From Rikenellaceae bacterium (GTDB taxonomy: Bacteria > Bacteroidota > Bacteroidia > Bacteroidales > Rikenellaceae): DNA of 9,468 nt. The stretch's first letter is position 1; each line of letters starts with the position of its first letter. Positions 1 through 6,145 of this stretch are shown piece after piece. Both the position numbers and the translations under genes were made by a program. Location: contig JAITVB010000214.1 in assembly GCA_031286025.1 (NCBI GenBank), positions 1 to 9,468 on the forward strand. The letters run 5' to 3'. Under the pieces are notes generated by a model. The model worked only from the letters and a program-made list of their open reading frames with translations. It was not told where the DNA came from and did no database searches.

Positions 1-20
1 AAAATTAACCGATCCCGAAT

Positions 21-1115
21 ATGATTCTGATCCCGCTGCTCCTCATCCTGCTCTTCACCCAACCCGCCAAAGACGTCCCGACGGTCGTTCCCGAATCGGT
101 GATGTTCCGGATTTACAACGAAGTGAAAACGCCCTACAAATACGGTCTGGTGATGACCGGGGCCGACGCCACCCTGCGAACCGATTGCCCGACTATTTTC
201 CGCCGCGACGGCAAGTGGTATATGTATTACTTCATCTTCGACGGCCGCGGCTACGAAACCTGGATGGCCGAAAGCGCCAACCTGCTCGATTGGACCACCA
301 CCGGGCGCGTACTCTCGTTCTCGGACGACGCGGACTGGGACGCCAACCAGAAAGGCGGTTACCTCGCCTTGGTCGACTATCAATGGGGGGGCGGTTATGC
401 GCTCAACAAACATGACGACAAATATTGGATCACCTATTTCGGCGGATCGAGCAAAGGCTACGAGGCCGGGTTGCTTTCGATCGGCGCCGCCTACACCACG
501 GCCGATCCAACCCGGCCTCACGAATGGCAACGGCTCGACCGTCCGGTGATGATGTCGACCGACCCCGACGCGCGGTGGTGGGAAAACATCACGATGTATA
601 AAAACTCCGTTATCGCCGACCCGAAAGAGCGGTTGGGTTATCCCTATGTGATGTATTTCAACGCCAAAGGCGACTCGATTTCGAAGGTGCGCGGGGCCGA
701 GCGGATCGGGATGGCCGTGTCGAACGACATGGTCAACTGGGAGCGTTACCTCGACGATCCGGTGTTGGAACACGGCCCGGTCGGGATTACGGGCGACGCC
801 TATATTCAGAAAATGGGCAACGTGTGGGTAATGTTCTATTTCGGGGCATTCTGGCAGGATCGGCCGGGGATGAGTGCGTGGAACCGTTTCGCCTGTTCTT
901 ATGATCTGGTGAGTTGGACCGACTGGACGGGGGCCGACCTGATCAATCCGACCGAAGAGTTCGATGCGCGGTTTGCCCACAAATCGTGTGTGATCAAGTG
1001 GAAAGGGGTGGTTTATCACTTCTATTGCTCGGTCGATGAGCAGGACCGGCGGGGGATCGCCGTAGCCACTTCCAAAGATTTTGGGAAGAGTAAGATGGTT
1101 TATCCGGAAAAGTAA
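21..1115 (+). CDS. Secreted beta-propeller glycoside hydrolase (GH43/GH117-like)
   Basis: A 364-residue protein that probably hydrolyses or binds a plant or host glycan outside the cytoplasm. Residues 1-17 are a short hydrophobic leader (LLLILLF, then QPA) without the usual basic start, so signal-peptide export is likely but not textbook. The rest shows the five-bladed-propeller pattern of clan GH-F: repeated 'D/H..x(0-3)..GKWYMYY' strands (residues 55-71, about 125-145, 210-222, 267-285, 325-345), each followed by an 'S.D...W' type turn (AESANLLDW, VSNDMVNWE, SYDLVSWTD, ATSKDF). Asp55 in TDCPTIF sits where the GH43 general base lies; the other two acidic residues cannot be assigned by eye. 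An in-frame TAA at 6-8 fixes the start at this ATG; the preceding gene is outside the window. It is the only plus-strand gene. The fold is fairly sure; exact family and substrate are not. Confidence 0.72.
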   Translation: MILIPLLLILLFTQPAKDVPTVVPESVMFRIYNEVKTPYKYGLVMTGADATLRTDCPTIFRRDGKWYMYYFIFDGRGYETWMAESANLLDWTTTGRVLSFSDDADWDANQKGGYLALVDYQWGGGYALNKHDDKYWITYFGGSSKGYEAGLLSIGAAYTTADPTRPHEWQRLDRPVMMSTDPDARWWENITMYKNSVIADPKERLGYPYVMYFNAKGDSISKVRGAERIGMAVSNDMVNWERYLDDPVLEHGPVGITGDAYIQKMGNVWVMFYFGAFWQDRPGMSAWNRFACSYDLVSWTDWTGADLINPTEEFDARFAHKSCVIKWKGVVYHFYCSVDEQDRRGIAVATSKDFGKSKMVYPEK

Positions 1116-1153
1116 GTTCCGGAAAGCGCAGTTTTTCAGAATTTTTTTTGACA

Positions 1154-1246
1154 GCGTTAGCCTGTCCACCGCTTCGCAGCGATCTCGGTTGCGCCGCGTT
1201 TTGAAAAGCGTCGGTACCCGGTTAGCCCAATGCGCGGTGGCTACGC
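1154..1246. repeat. Imperfect inverted repeat in the GH-tRNA gap
   Basis: The 196 bases between the glycosidase gene and the tRNA terminator hold no gene that I can support. GCGTTAGCCTGTCCACCGC (1154-1172) and GCGGTGGCTACGC (1234-1246) can pair: 7 bp (CCACCGC/GCGGTGG), an internal loop, then GCGTTAG/CTACGC with one bulge. The 61-base centre is GC-rich. It could be a REP-like extragenic element or the relic of a structured RNA. Confidence 0.35.
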
Positions 1247-1284
1247 TCTCCGGAGATTCTTATGCCGTGGCAGAGCAAACAAAA

Positions 1285-1307
1285 GGGCACTGAATTTTTC
1301 AGCGCCC
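1285..1307 (-). terminator. Rho-independent terminator of the tRNA-Gln unit
   Basis: Read on the minus strand, GGGCGCTGAA and TTCAGTGCCC form a 10-bp stem with one mismatch around an AAA loop, followed at once by TTTTGTTTG (plus 1276-1284). It lies 4 bases beyond the 3' end of the downstream tRNA-Gln, the expected place for the end of this transcript. Confidence 0.75.
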
Positions 1308-1311
1308 ACGT

Positions 1312-1381
1312 TGACCCGCCTGGATTCGAACCAAGAAAGGCAGATCCAGAATCTGCAGTGTTGCCATTACACCACGGGTCA
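1312..1381 (-). tRNA. tRNA-Gln (anticodon CUG)
   Basis: A 70-nt cloverleaf on the minus strand. Acceptor arm TGACCCG/CGGGTCA pairs over 7 bp. The D arm is GTGT/ACAC, the anticodon arm GCAGA/TCTGC with loop TTCTGGA gives anticodon CTG (reads CAG), and the T arm CTTGG/CCAGG has loop TTCGAAT. CCA is not encoded. It is the second gene of a two-tRNA transcript, 44 bases after the UUG isoacceptor and directly before a terminator hairpin. Confidence 0.96.
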
Positions 1382-1425
1382 ATAAAATATGTCAAATCCT
1401 TTGGCCCCGGTCGTCCCGGAAAGGT

Positions 1426-1495
1426 TGACCCACTAGGATTCGAACCTAGAACGACAGAACCAAAATCTGCTGTGTTACCATTACACCATGGGTCA
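1426..1495 (-). tRNA. tRNA-Gln (anticodon UUG)
   Basis: A 70-nt cloverleaf on the minus strand. Acceptor TGACCCA/TGGGTCA, D arm GTGT/ACAC, anticodon arm GCAGA/TCTGT with loop TTTTGGT gives anticodon TTG (reads CAA), and T arm CTAGG/CCTAG with loop TTCGAAT. CCA is not encoded. Its body is nearly identical to the CUG tRNA next to it, which points to local duplication followed by anticodon change. It is promoter-proximal in the pair. Confidence 0.96.
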
Positions 1496-1513
1496 ATAAT
1501 GGATTTGGTGGTG

Positions 1514-1543
1514 CAAATATAGCGTTTTTTTATGTTGTGCAAA
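1514..1543 (-). promoter_or_regulatory. Promoter of the tRNA-Gln pair
   Basis: On the minus strand a -33 TTTG (plus 1540-1543) is followed after 18 bases by TATATTTG (plus 1514-1521), a full match to the Bacteroidota -7 consensus TAnnTTTG. The box ends 18 bases before the tRNA-Gln(UUG) 5' end. Confidence 0.75.
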
Positions 1544-1623
1544 AAAAAACCGTCGATTTTTTCGGCCTGTATCGTCTTCCGGCACAGAAATGGACGCAAG
1601 GCATCAGGACTAAGGCACTCTTT

Positions 1624-2258
1624 TCAGAGTGCGTCGCCCGAACCACCTCGCTCGAGGCCGTGATCCCTTACCATCCGGGCATCGGTCACCGCCAGTGTAA
1701 AATCACCGCCTTGGAGAGGGGAGCGCCACTGTCATCGATCATCCCGTAATAACGCTTTCCCGGTCGGGCCATAAACACAAACTGTCCCATGCCGAGGTGG
1801 GATGACGGGAATTCTGCCCCCTCGTTGCGCATCCATTGCGTATAGCCTCGCAGGCAATAGTCGCCGGGAGTCAGATCGTTCGGAAACGCCAACGCATGAT
1901 GAAAACCGCTGCCGGAGTCGCGTTTCACCTTGTTGCGCAGGACGACCGAGTTTTGGAAGTCGATCAACTCGACATAGATATAATTGGTATCACCTTCGGA
2001 CGGGACGGGGACAAGCGTCGTCGCATTGGCCAGATGGCCTTTGACCCAGGGCGTTTCCCCGGCGATATAGTAAGGCTTATCGGTTTGGATATACAGTTTT
2101 TCGGCGGCACCGTTTTCGTAAAACCGGGTAAAGTTTTGCCAGAGGTCGCGGGGGGGCGTATCGGGAATTTCCCGTGCTTTTTCCGTTTTCCGTTGGCCGG
2201 AAGCCACGCACGATGGCAGTAAAAAAATGATAAGCAACAAAGTTTTTCTGAAATTCAT
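1624..2258 (-). pseudogene. Frameshifted remnant of an MG2-domain / carboxypeptidase-like exported protein
   Basis: The open frame from ATG 2258 to TGA 1686 gives 190 residues. It begins with a signal peptide (MNFRKTLLLIIFLLPSC; LPSC is a possible lipobox), then a macroglobulin-like MG2 module with the family hallmark KLYIQTDKPYYIAGETPWVKGHLANA (about residues 52-77) and YIYVELIDFQ. In Bacteroidota such proteins usually run to several hundred residues, often with a TonB-plug-like part. Here the frame breaks near 1709-1720: read in another frame the DNA continues as GDFTLAVTDARMVRDHGLE, which resembles the later '(F)SVSVTD' strand of the family, and then meets TGA at 1624. So the gene has at least one frameshift, has lost its C-terminal part and probably an internal stretch. 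A promoter-like sequence is still present upstream. Decay is inferred; a short functional protein is not excluded. Confidence 0.65.
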
Positions 2259-2282
2259 CTCGGAACGGAATATATATGTTCT

Positions 2283-2311
2283 CAAATACAATAAAAAATG
2301 AAGATATACAA
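2283..2311 (-). promoter_or_regulatory. Promoter-like sequence upstream of the MG2 remnant
   Basis: On the minus strand TTG (plus 2309-2311), 18 bases, then TGTATTTG (plus 2283-2290), one mismatch from TAnnTTTG. It lies 24 bases before the ATG at 2258, so the remnant may still be transcribed. Confidence 0.45.
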
Positions 2312-2350
2312 TGGGCTGACAATCAAATAAAACGGATAACACCGAACCGG

Positions 2351-3061
2351 TCAGAACAGTTTTTTGGCCGAAGTGGTGACGACAAAATCCTTGAGGTAGA
2401 ACGGTTCGAAATAAGCCGTGTCTACGAAATCGCCCTGTTGGAAAGCCCGGTCGGAAAAGGCGGCCATGCCTCGGGCCGAGTGAGCCACCTCAACATAATG
2501 GACATTGGGCATGGTCATTACATCGGCGCATTTTTGTGCGCCGCTGCCAAAGATCACGAATTCGCGTTCGGCGGCCAGGGTGGCATAAGAAGTACCGTCG
2601 ACAATGACGGCTTCAACCTCGGTCACCGGGTGTAGTGCCTGATCAAACACCTGAGCGTAGACCTCCATCCGGCGCGCGTCGATCATCGGGCACAGGTAGA
2701 GGCGATCGGGATGGTGTAGCTCCAACACCCCTGCCTCGAAATCTTCCAAGGCCACACGGGCCATCGACCCCAAAGTGCTGACAGCGATCAGCGGAATCCC
2801 CAACCCATAAGAGAGCCCTTTGGCGAGTGAAACGCCGATGCGCAGGCCGGTATAGGAACCGGGCCCTTGGCCGACGGCTATGGCATCGAGGTCGTGCGGG
2901 TCAATGTCCAATTCTCTGAAGATCTCGTCGATGTAGAGGGCCAACTGTCGGGCATGTTGGCGGCCGGTGCCGCTCTCGCGCAACGAAATCAGCCGACCGT
3001 TTTCGGTCAATGCGACGGAACAGACTTCCGTGCCGGTTTCTATGTTCAGGATCATCGACAT
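2351..3061 (-). CDS. tsaB: tRNA threonylcarbamoyladenosine biosynthesis protein TsaB
   Basis: A 236-residue cytoplasmic protein of the ASKHA fold, close to the usual TsaB length. TsaB is the non-catalytic partner of TsaD: with TsaE it supports transfer of the threonylcarbamoyl group to A37 of ANN-decoding tRNAs (t6A). Visible marks are the N-terminal strand ILNIETGTEVCSVAL (residues 4-18), the signature GQGPGSYTGLRIG (64-76), KGLSYGLGIPLIAVSTL (81-97) and PMIDARRMEVYAQVF (125-139). The metal and ATP-site histidines of TsaD are absent, as expected. I chose ATG 3061 (a second ATG lies at 3055): longer GTG starts near 3100 would fall inside the promoter box at 3098-3105. The upstream terminator at 3133-3152 and the promoter imply that it is transcribed alone. 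Confidence 0.95.
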   Translation of the reverse strand: MSMILNIETGTEVCSVALTENGRLISLRESGTGRQHARQLALYIDEIFRELDIDPHDLDAIAVGQGPGSYTGLRIGVSLAKGLSYGLGIPLIAVSTLGSMARVALEDFEAGVLELHHPDRLYLCPMIDARRMEVYAQVFDQALHPVTEVEAVIVDGTSYATLAAEREFVIFGSGAQKCADVMTMPNVHYVEVAHSARGMAAFSDRAFQQGDFVDTAYFEPFYLKDFVVTTSAKKLF

Positions 3062-3097
3062 CTTTTGTGGAGAGCGGAGTATGTCTCCTTTACAGGA

Positions 3098-3105
3098 CAA
3101 AAGTA
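3098..3105 (-). promoter_or_regulatory. -7 box of the tsaB promoter
   Basis: TACTTTTG on the minus strand matches TAnnTTTG exactly, 36 bases before the ATG at 3061. A TTG 22 bases further up (near 3128-3130) could be the -33 element, although the spacing is slightly long. Confidence 0.55.
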
Positions 3106-3115
3106 GTGTTTTTCC

Positions 3116-3140
3116 GAATATTTACTTCAAGTAAAAATTC
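3116..3140. repeat. Inverted repeat over the tsaB -33 region
   Basis: Arms GAATATTTACT (3116-3126) and AGTAAAAATTC (3130-3140) are complementary except for one position, with a TCA centre. The element lies between the trmH-family terminator and the tsaB -7 box and shares bases 3133-3140 with the terminator. It may be an operator, or the second half of a bidirectional terminator. Confidence 0.4.
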
Positions 3141-3152
3141 CGAATGTCGGAA
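3133..3152 (-). terminator. Terminator after the RNA methyltransferase gene
   Basis: On the minus strand TTCCGA and TCGGAA pair over 6 bp around CAT and are followed by TTTTT (plus 3133-3137). It starts 15 bases beyond the stop of the methyltransferase gene and separates that unit from tsaB. Confidence 0.6.
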
Positions 3153-3167
3153 GGCAACCGGACAAAG

Positions 3168-3926
3168 TCAAAAAACGCGTGCCGGAAAGCGCCGGAATTC
3201 GGCACAGATTATGGCGGCGGCAATCGCTACGTTGAGCGATTCGCCGCGTTGGGTATCGGCAGGATAGGGCGGGATAACGAGTTTTTCGGTGACGCGGGCG
3301 GCCGCTCCGGGCGAGATGCCGTGTCCTTCGCTGCCGAGCAGGATGACACATTCCGTCGACAGGTTTTCGGTGTAGACGTTTTTGCCTTCGAGAAAGGTGC
3401 CGTAGACAGGCAGCCTGTCGCGGCAGGCGGCATCGAGCCACACGGCCAGGTCGCCGTAGTGGACGCGGACGCGGACGATCGCTCCCATCGTGGCCTGCAC
3501 CACCTTGGGATTGAAGCAGTCGACCGTGGCCGAGGAGCAAAAAATATCGCCGATACCGAACCAGTCGGCCAGGCGGATGATCGTCCCCAGGTTGCCCGGA
3601 TCCTGCACGCCGTCGAGCATCAGCGACAGCGTGTCGCGCGCCGGAGCGGCAGCCGGATAGGCCGGGATTTGGACGAGAGCCAACACATCCGACGGAGTTT
3701 TCAGGTGGCTGATACGCTCCATTTCTTTCGCGGTGACTATTTGCACCACGTTGCACGGCGGCAGTTTGGCCGCGGCTTCCGGAAGAGCATAAACCGTCGC
3801 CGTCAGCGACGAAGCGATCAGTTCGGATACGAGCTTCATGCCTTCGGCCACAAACAAGCCTTCCCGAACCCGCACTTCCTTGCGGGCAAGGTTTTTGACA
3901 CGGGCGATATCGGCTTTTGCGATCAT
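3168..3926 (-). CDS. TrmH/SpoU-family RNA 2'-O-methyltransferase
   Basis: A 252-residue SPOUT-class enzyme predicted to transfer a methyl group from S-adenosylmethionine to a ribose 2'-OH in tRNA or rRNA. The N-terminal RNA-binding part (residues 5-90, with GLFVAEGMKLVSEL) precedes the knotted catalytic domain. Motif 1 is DGVQDPGNLGTIIR (105-118, Arg118), motif 2 ILLGSEGHGIS (195-205) and motif 3 IPPYPADTQRGESLNVAIAAA (218-238, with the conserved SLN at 230-232). All three are intact. The start ATG (3926-3924) overlaps the TGA of the upstream alpha/beta hydrolase as ATGA, so translation is probably coupled; longer forms starting near 4049 only overlap the hydrolase. The exact target nucleotide cannot be read from the sequence; RlmB- and YsgA-like members look alike. 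Confidence 0.92.
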   Translation of the reverse strand: MIAKADIARVKNLARKEVRVREGLFVAEGMKLVSELIASSLTATVYALPEAAAKLPPCNVVQIVTAKEMERISHLKTPSDVLALVQIPAYPAAAPARDTLSLMLDGVQDPGNLGTIIRLADWFGIGDIFCSSATVDCFNPKVVQATMGAIVRVRVHYGDLAVWLDAACRDRLPVYGTFLEGKNVYTENLSTECVILLGSEGHGISPGAAARVTEKLVIPPYPADTQRGESLNVAIAAAIICAEFRRFPARVF

Positions 3927-4765
3927 TCGGCAGGGAGTTCTTTGGCACGGGAGGCGACCCCCGGCAGCGAATCGATAAATTCGGTCAGGATGCGGCACGC
4001 CTCCTGCGGTTCTTCTTCGAAGCCCATGTGTCCCGAATGTTCGAGCCATGCCAAACGGGCCTGAGGATGGCGGGCGGCAATCGCTTCGGCGGCCTCGGTC
4101 GGGATGTATTCGTCCTGCTTCCCGAAAACAAAAAGTTCGGGAACGGGTAATTTCAAAAACATTTCTTGTTGGTCTTTGCGAGCGATCATACCTTCGAGGA
4201 CGGCGGTAATCCCTTCGTCCTCGGTCAGCATCACCTGCAGGGAAAGCGACTCGATAAGGTCCGAAAGCCTTTTCCGATTTTCCACCGAAAACCCCTTTTC
4301 GGGATTGACGCGGGAGAGGAGTTCCTTACGGCCGGCCTTGACCATCTCGATTTCGCGGCGACGGTTTTCCGCCTTTTCGGGCGTGTCGGCGTTGGGAGTC
4401 GAGTGGAACAGGGCCAGGCCCCGCAACCGCTCGGGGTAGTGCTCGGCAAAGGCCAACGCCGCGTAGCCTCCCATCGAATGGCCCACCATCACACACTTTT
4501 CGATGTTTAATTTGTCGAGAAGCTGTTTGACGGTCAACGCTAAAAAATCCATCGTGTGAATCTGACCGACCACCTCGGAAATGCCGTGGCCGGGCAGGTC
4601 GAGCGAAACCGTGCGATAACCTCCCGCTTTCCTCAATAATAATGAAAAGTCGTCCCAAACATCGAGGGATTCGAGGTAGCCGTGAAGCAATACCACGCAG
4701 GGTTCGCCCCGCTGTGAATCGGCATAGTGGAGGGCGGTGTCGCCCACCAGGGTAAATTGTTCCAT
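3923..4765 (-). CDS. Alpha/beta-fold hydrolase
   Basis: A 280-residue cytoplasmic alpha/beta hydrolase without signal peptide. The oxyanion motif LLHGY is at 26-30, the nucleophile elbow GHSMGG at 95-100 (Ser97), the acid Asp218 in FGKQDEYIP, and His246 in HSGHMGFEEEP; the triad is complete. SLDLPGHGISE (54-64) is typical of the family. Residues about 120-200, rich in Arg, Lys and Glu, form the lid, which decides the substrate and is not recognisable. It is the second gene of a minus-strand unit: the small protein gene ends 49 bases upstream, and its own stop overlaps the start of the RNA methyltransferase. The substrate (ester, lactone or similar small molecule) is unknown; assignment beyond 'hydrolase' would be a guess. 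Confidence 0.9.
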   Translation of the reverse strand: MEQFTLVGDTALHYADSQRGEPCVVLLHGYLESLDVWDDFSLLLRKAGGYRTVSLDLPGHGISEVVGQIHTMDFLALTVKQLLDKLNIEKCVMVGHSMGGYAALAFAEHYPERLRGLALFHSTPNADTPEKAENRRREIEMVKAGRKELLSRVNPEKGFSVENRKRLSDLIESLSLQVMLTEDEGITAVLEGMIARKDQQEMFLKLPVPELFVFGKQDEYIPTEAAEAIAARHPQARLAWLEHSGHMGFEEEPQEACRILTEFIDSLPGVASRAKELPAE

Positions 4766-4814
4766 AGTATGGTTCGGTCGGAGACTGCCGAGGCAGCCCC
4801 TCTTATCACGCTTG

Positions 4815-5021
4815 TTATTCGTCTTCGTCGTTGCCGAAATAGTCGAGGACCGATTCTCGCCGGTAAAGGACGGGGTTGTCCACTTCCTCGTCCAGTTCGT
4901 AAATATACGCCCTTTTCTCTTTTCCGTTCTTGCGGATCGGCTGCAACCTGGCCGCTTTTCTCATCGAATCCTCGGAACCGGCAGCAACCGGTGTTCCCCG
5001 GAAATCTTTTTGCGATTTCAT
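4815..5021 (-). CDS. Small conserved protein of unknown function (68 aa)
   Basis: A 68-residue protein without signal peptide or membrane segment. The first half is basic (KSQKDFRGTPVAAGSEDSMRKAARLQPIRKNGKEKRA), the second acidic (ELDEEVDNPVL, then RRESVLDYFGNDEDE). I recognise this two-part charge pattern and the RESVLDYF ending as a small hypothetical protein seen in other Bacteroidota; that is recall, not a search. No function can be read. The ATG at 5021 is the only in-frame start, and TAA is at 4817-4815. No TAnnTTTG box occurs in the 114 bases upstream, so it is probably co-transcribed with the DapF-family gene before it, and it is followed after 49 bases by the hydrolase gene. The polarised charge would suit a peptide that binds nucleic acid or ribosomes (inference only). 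Confidence 0.72.
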   Translation of the reverse strand: MKSQKDFRGTPVAAGSEDSMRKAARLQPIRKNGKEKRAYIYELDEEVDNPVLYRRESVLDYFGNDEDE

Positions 5022-5135
5022 TTCTGGTCTGTGTTGTCGTTAAGAGTTTTTCGGTGGGTGCAGCCACCTTTCGCTTCGATTTTCAGGATGATCGGGAGAC
5101 ACGCCGGTTTTCGAGCGCACCGCCATCATGCAATG

Positions 5136-5987
5136 TTAATTATTTTTTTTGAATTGTGAATCGGATACCTGAAAATTCTCCGTGTCGACTTCGCACTCGA
5201 ATATTCTTACGGCGGGGCCTTCGGCCGTGATTTTCTCGTAGCGGCCGAAGGCACTCTTTTCGAACGATACCGAGAAGCGGTCGTCAACCGTCTGCAAGTG
5301 GACCGTCGTCCGGTCGGGAAAGCAGAGCAGATTGGCGGCCAACGCACAGGCCACCGTACTTTCGGCCGTGACGGGCGCAGGCAAAACGGCGCTGCGGTCG
5401 TAACTCTGGACTTGCAGCGTTCCGTCGGACAACAAGTCCACGAAGTTGGGAACGATCCCTCCATGGACTGAAAATTGTTCCGAGCGGCGGATTACGCCGA
5501 GGCGCTTCTCGATTTCGACCGGGGAAAATTGTTTCAGGAATTCGACGCAATGCGATTCGCCGAGATCAACGATCAGCGAGCGGGTCATAAATTCCCAAAC
5601 CGTCACGTCGGGCATAGACAGGCGCACGCGACCGCGGTGGTCATCGCCGGCGATGACGGTCGCTTCGCGCAGGCCGGACGATGTGGCAAAACACAACGCA
5701 TCGCCGCCGATCCCCCGATGGCGGGCCGTCAGGCCGACACACCAACCGGCGTTGCCGGGCAGTGTGATTTCGGTGCCGTCCGGGCGATAGTAACGAGCAT
5801 AAAAGGCCGCTCCGGGGGCATCCTTGGACGCATCTTCGAGGACGATCATGCCACCCGCCCCGATTCCCTTGTGTCGGTCGCAAAGCATGGCGACCAGATC
5901 AACGGTCAGGGGATCGCGGATTTCGCAACGGTCAGCCAACAGGAAATCAGCGCCGGCAGCGTGATATTTGAAAAATTTGGTCTTCAT
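5136..5987 (-). CDS. DapF-family protein lacking the catalytic cysteines
   Basis: A 283-residue protein with the two-lobed diaminopimelate epimerase layout at normal length: FFKYHAAGADFLLAD (5-19), LCDRHKGIGAG (35-45), YYRPDGTEITLPGNAGWC (66-83), VDLGESHCVEF (140-150), VPNFVDLL (179-186), YDRSAV (196-201) and the tail AEGPAVRIFE (255-264). Canonical DapF interconverts LL- and meso-diaminopimelate with Cys73 (CGN) and Cys217 (C-G-S/T-G). Here CGN is LPGN (Pro77) and the second site is PVTAES (Val206 or Thr207). Substrate asparagines of GLGNDF, FNADG and GNPH are Ala13, Arg68 and Glu144; only the His of GNPH (His146) and Arg198 remain. The frame is intact, so selection seems to keep it. ATG 5987 fits a TATATTTG box 20 bases upstream; the longer form from 6074 would start upstream of that promoter. 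Likely annotated dapF, but epimerase activity is doubtful. Confidence 0.82.
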   Translation of the reverse strand: MKTKFFKYHAAGADFLLADRCEIRDPLTVDLVAMLCDRHKGIGAGGMIVLEDASKDAPGAAFYARYYRPDGTEITLPGNAGWCVGLTARHRGIGGDALCFATSSGLREATVIAGDDHRGRVRLSMPDVTVWEFMTRSLIVDLGESHCVEFLKQFSPVEIEKRLGVIRRSEQFSVHGGIVPNFVDLLSDGTLQVQSYDRSAVLPAPVTAESTVACALAANLLCFPDRTTVHLQTVDDRFSVSFEKSAFGRYEKITAEGPAVRIFECEVDTENFQVSDSQFKKNN

Positions 5988-6006
5988 CTGCTTTCGTTCA
6001 GGCAAA

Positions 6007-6014
6007 CAAATATA
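6007..6014 (-). promoter_or_regulatory. -7 box of the DapF-family gene
   Basis: TATATTTG on the minus strand is a full TAnnTTTG match, 19 bases before the ATG at 5987. It has the same eight bases as the tRNA-Gln promoter. No good -33 TTTG is seen at the usual distance (only TTTT), so strength is uncertain. Confidence 0.6.
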
Positions 6015-6145
6015 GCATTTTTGCCTAAAAGATTCGGCTTTATGGAGTCTGAACCCCAAAACCAACCGCTCCATGACATTCGTAAAGTGTCAGATCAGGG
6101 GCCGATATCTTTTTCCCATAATGGCACGTATTCAAATCCGGAAGT

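Noticed and set aside
1104..1122. Hairpin CCGGAA/TTCCGG across the glycosidase stop codon as its terminator
   Set aside because: The stem is only 6 bp and the T run (1143-1150) lies 20 bases further on. This is too far for a standard terminator.
1222..1599. Open frames of 86-125 codons crossing both tRNA genes
   Set aside because: The repeated 'WCNGNTADxGSxxLGSNPxGST' pattern is simply translated tRNA sequence occurring twice.
3144..4064. 306-codon plus-strand open frame
   Set aside because: It lies antisense to the methyltransferase gene and the hydrolase end. The composition is low-complexity and rich in Arg/Gly/His, as antisense frames of GC-rich genes are.
4780..4800. Small hairpin (CTGC/GCAG with extensions) between the 68-aa gene and the hydrolase
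   Set aside because: Short, with a bulge and no T tract, so it cannot be told from chance.
5341..5460. A frameshift pair hiding the second DapF cysteine
   Set aside because: I read the other minus frames over this part. Neither gives a C-G-S/T-G motif, so the substitution appears genuine.
6050..6145. Short minus-strand frame ATG-GGAAAAAGA...TGA of 9 codons as a leader peptide of the DapF-like gene
   Set aside because: Nine codons without regulatory pattern, and it lies upstream of the likely promoter.
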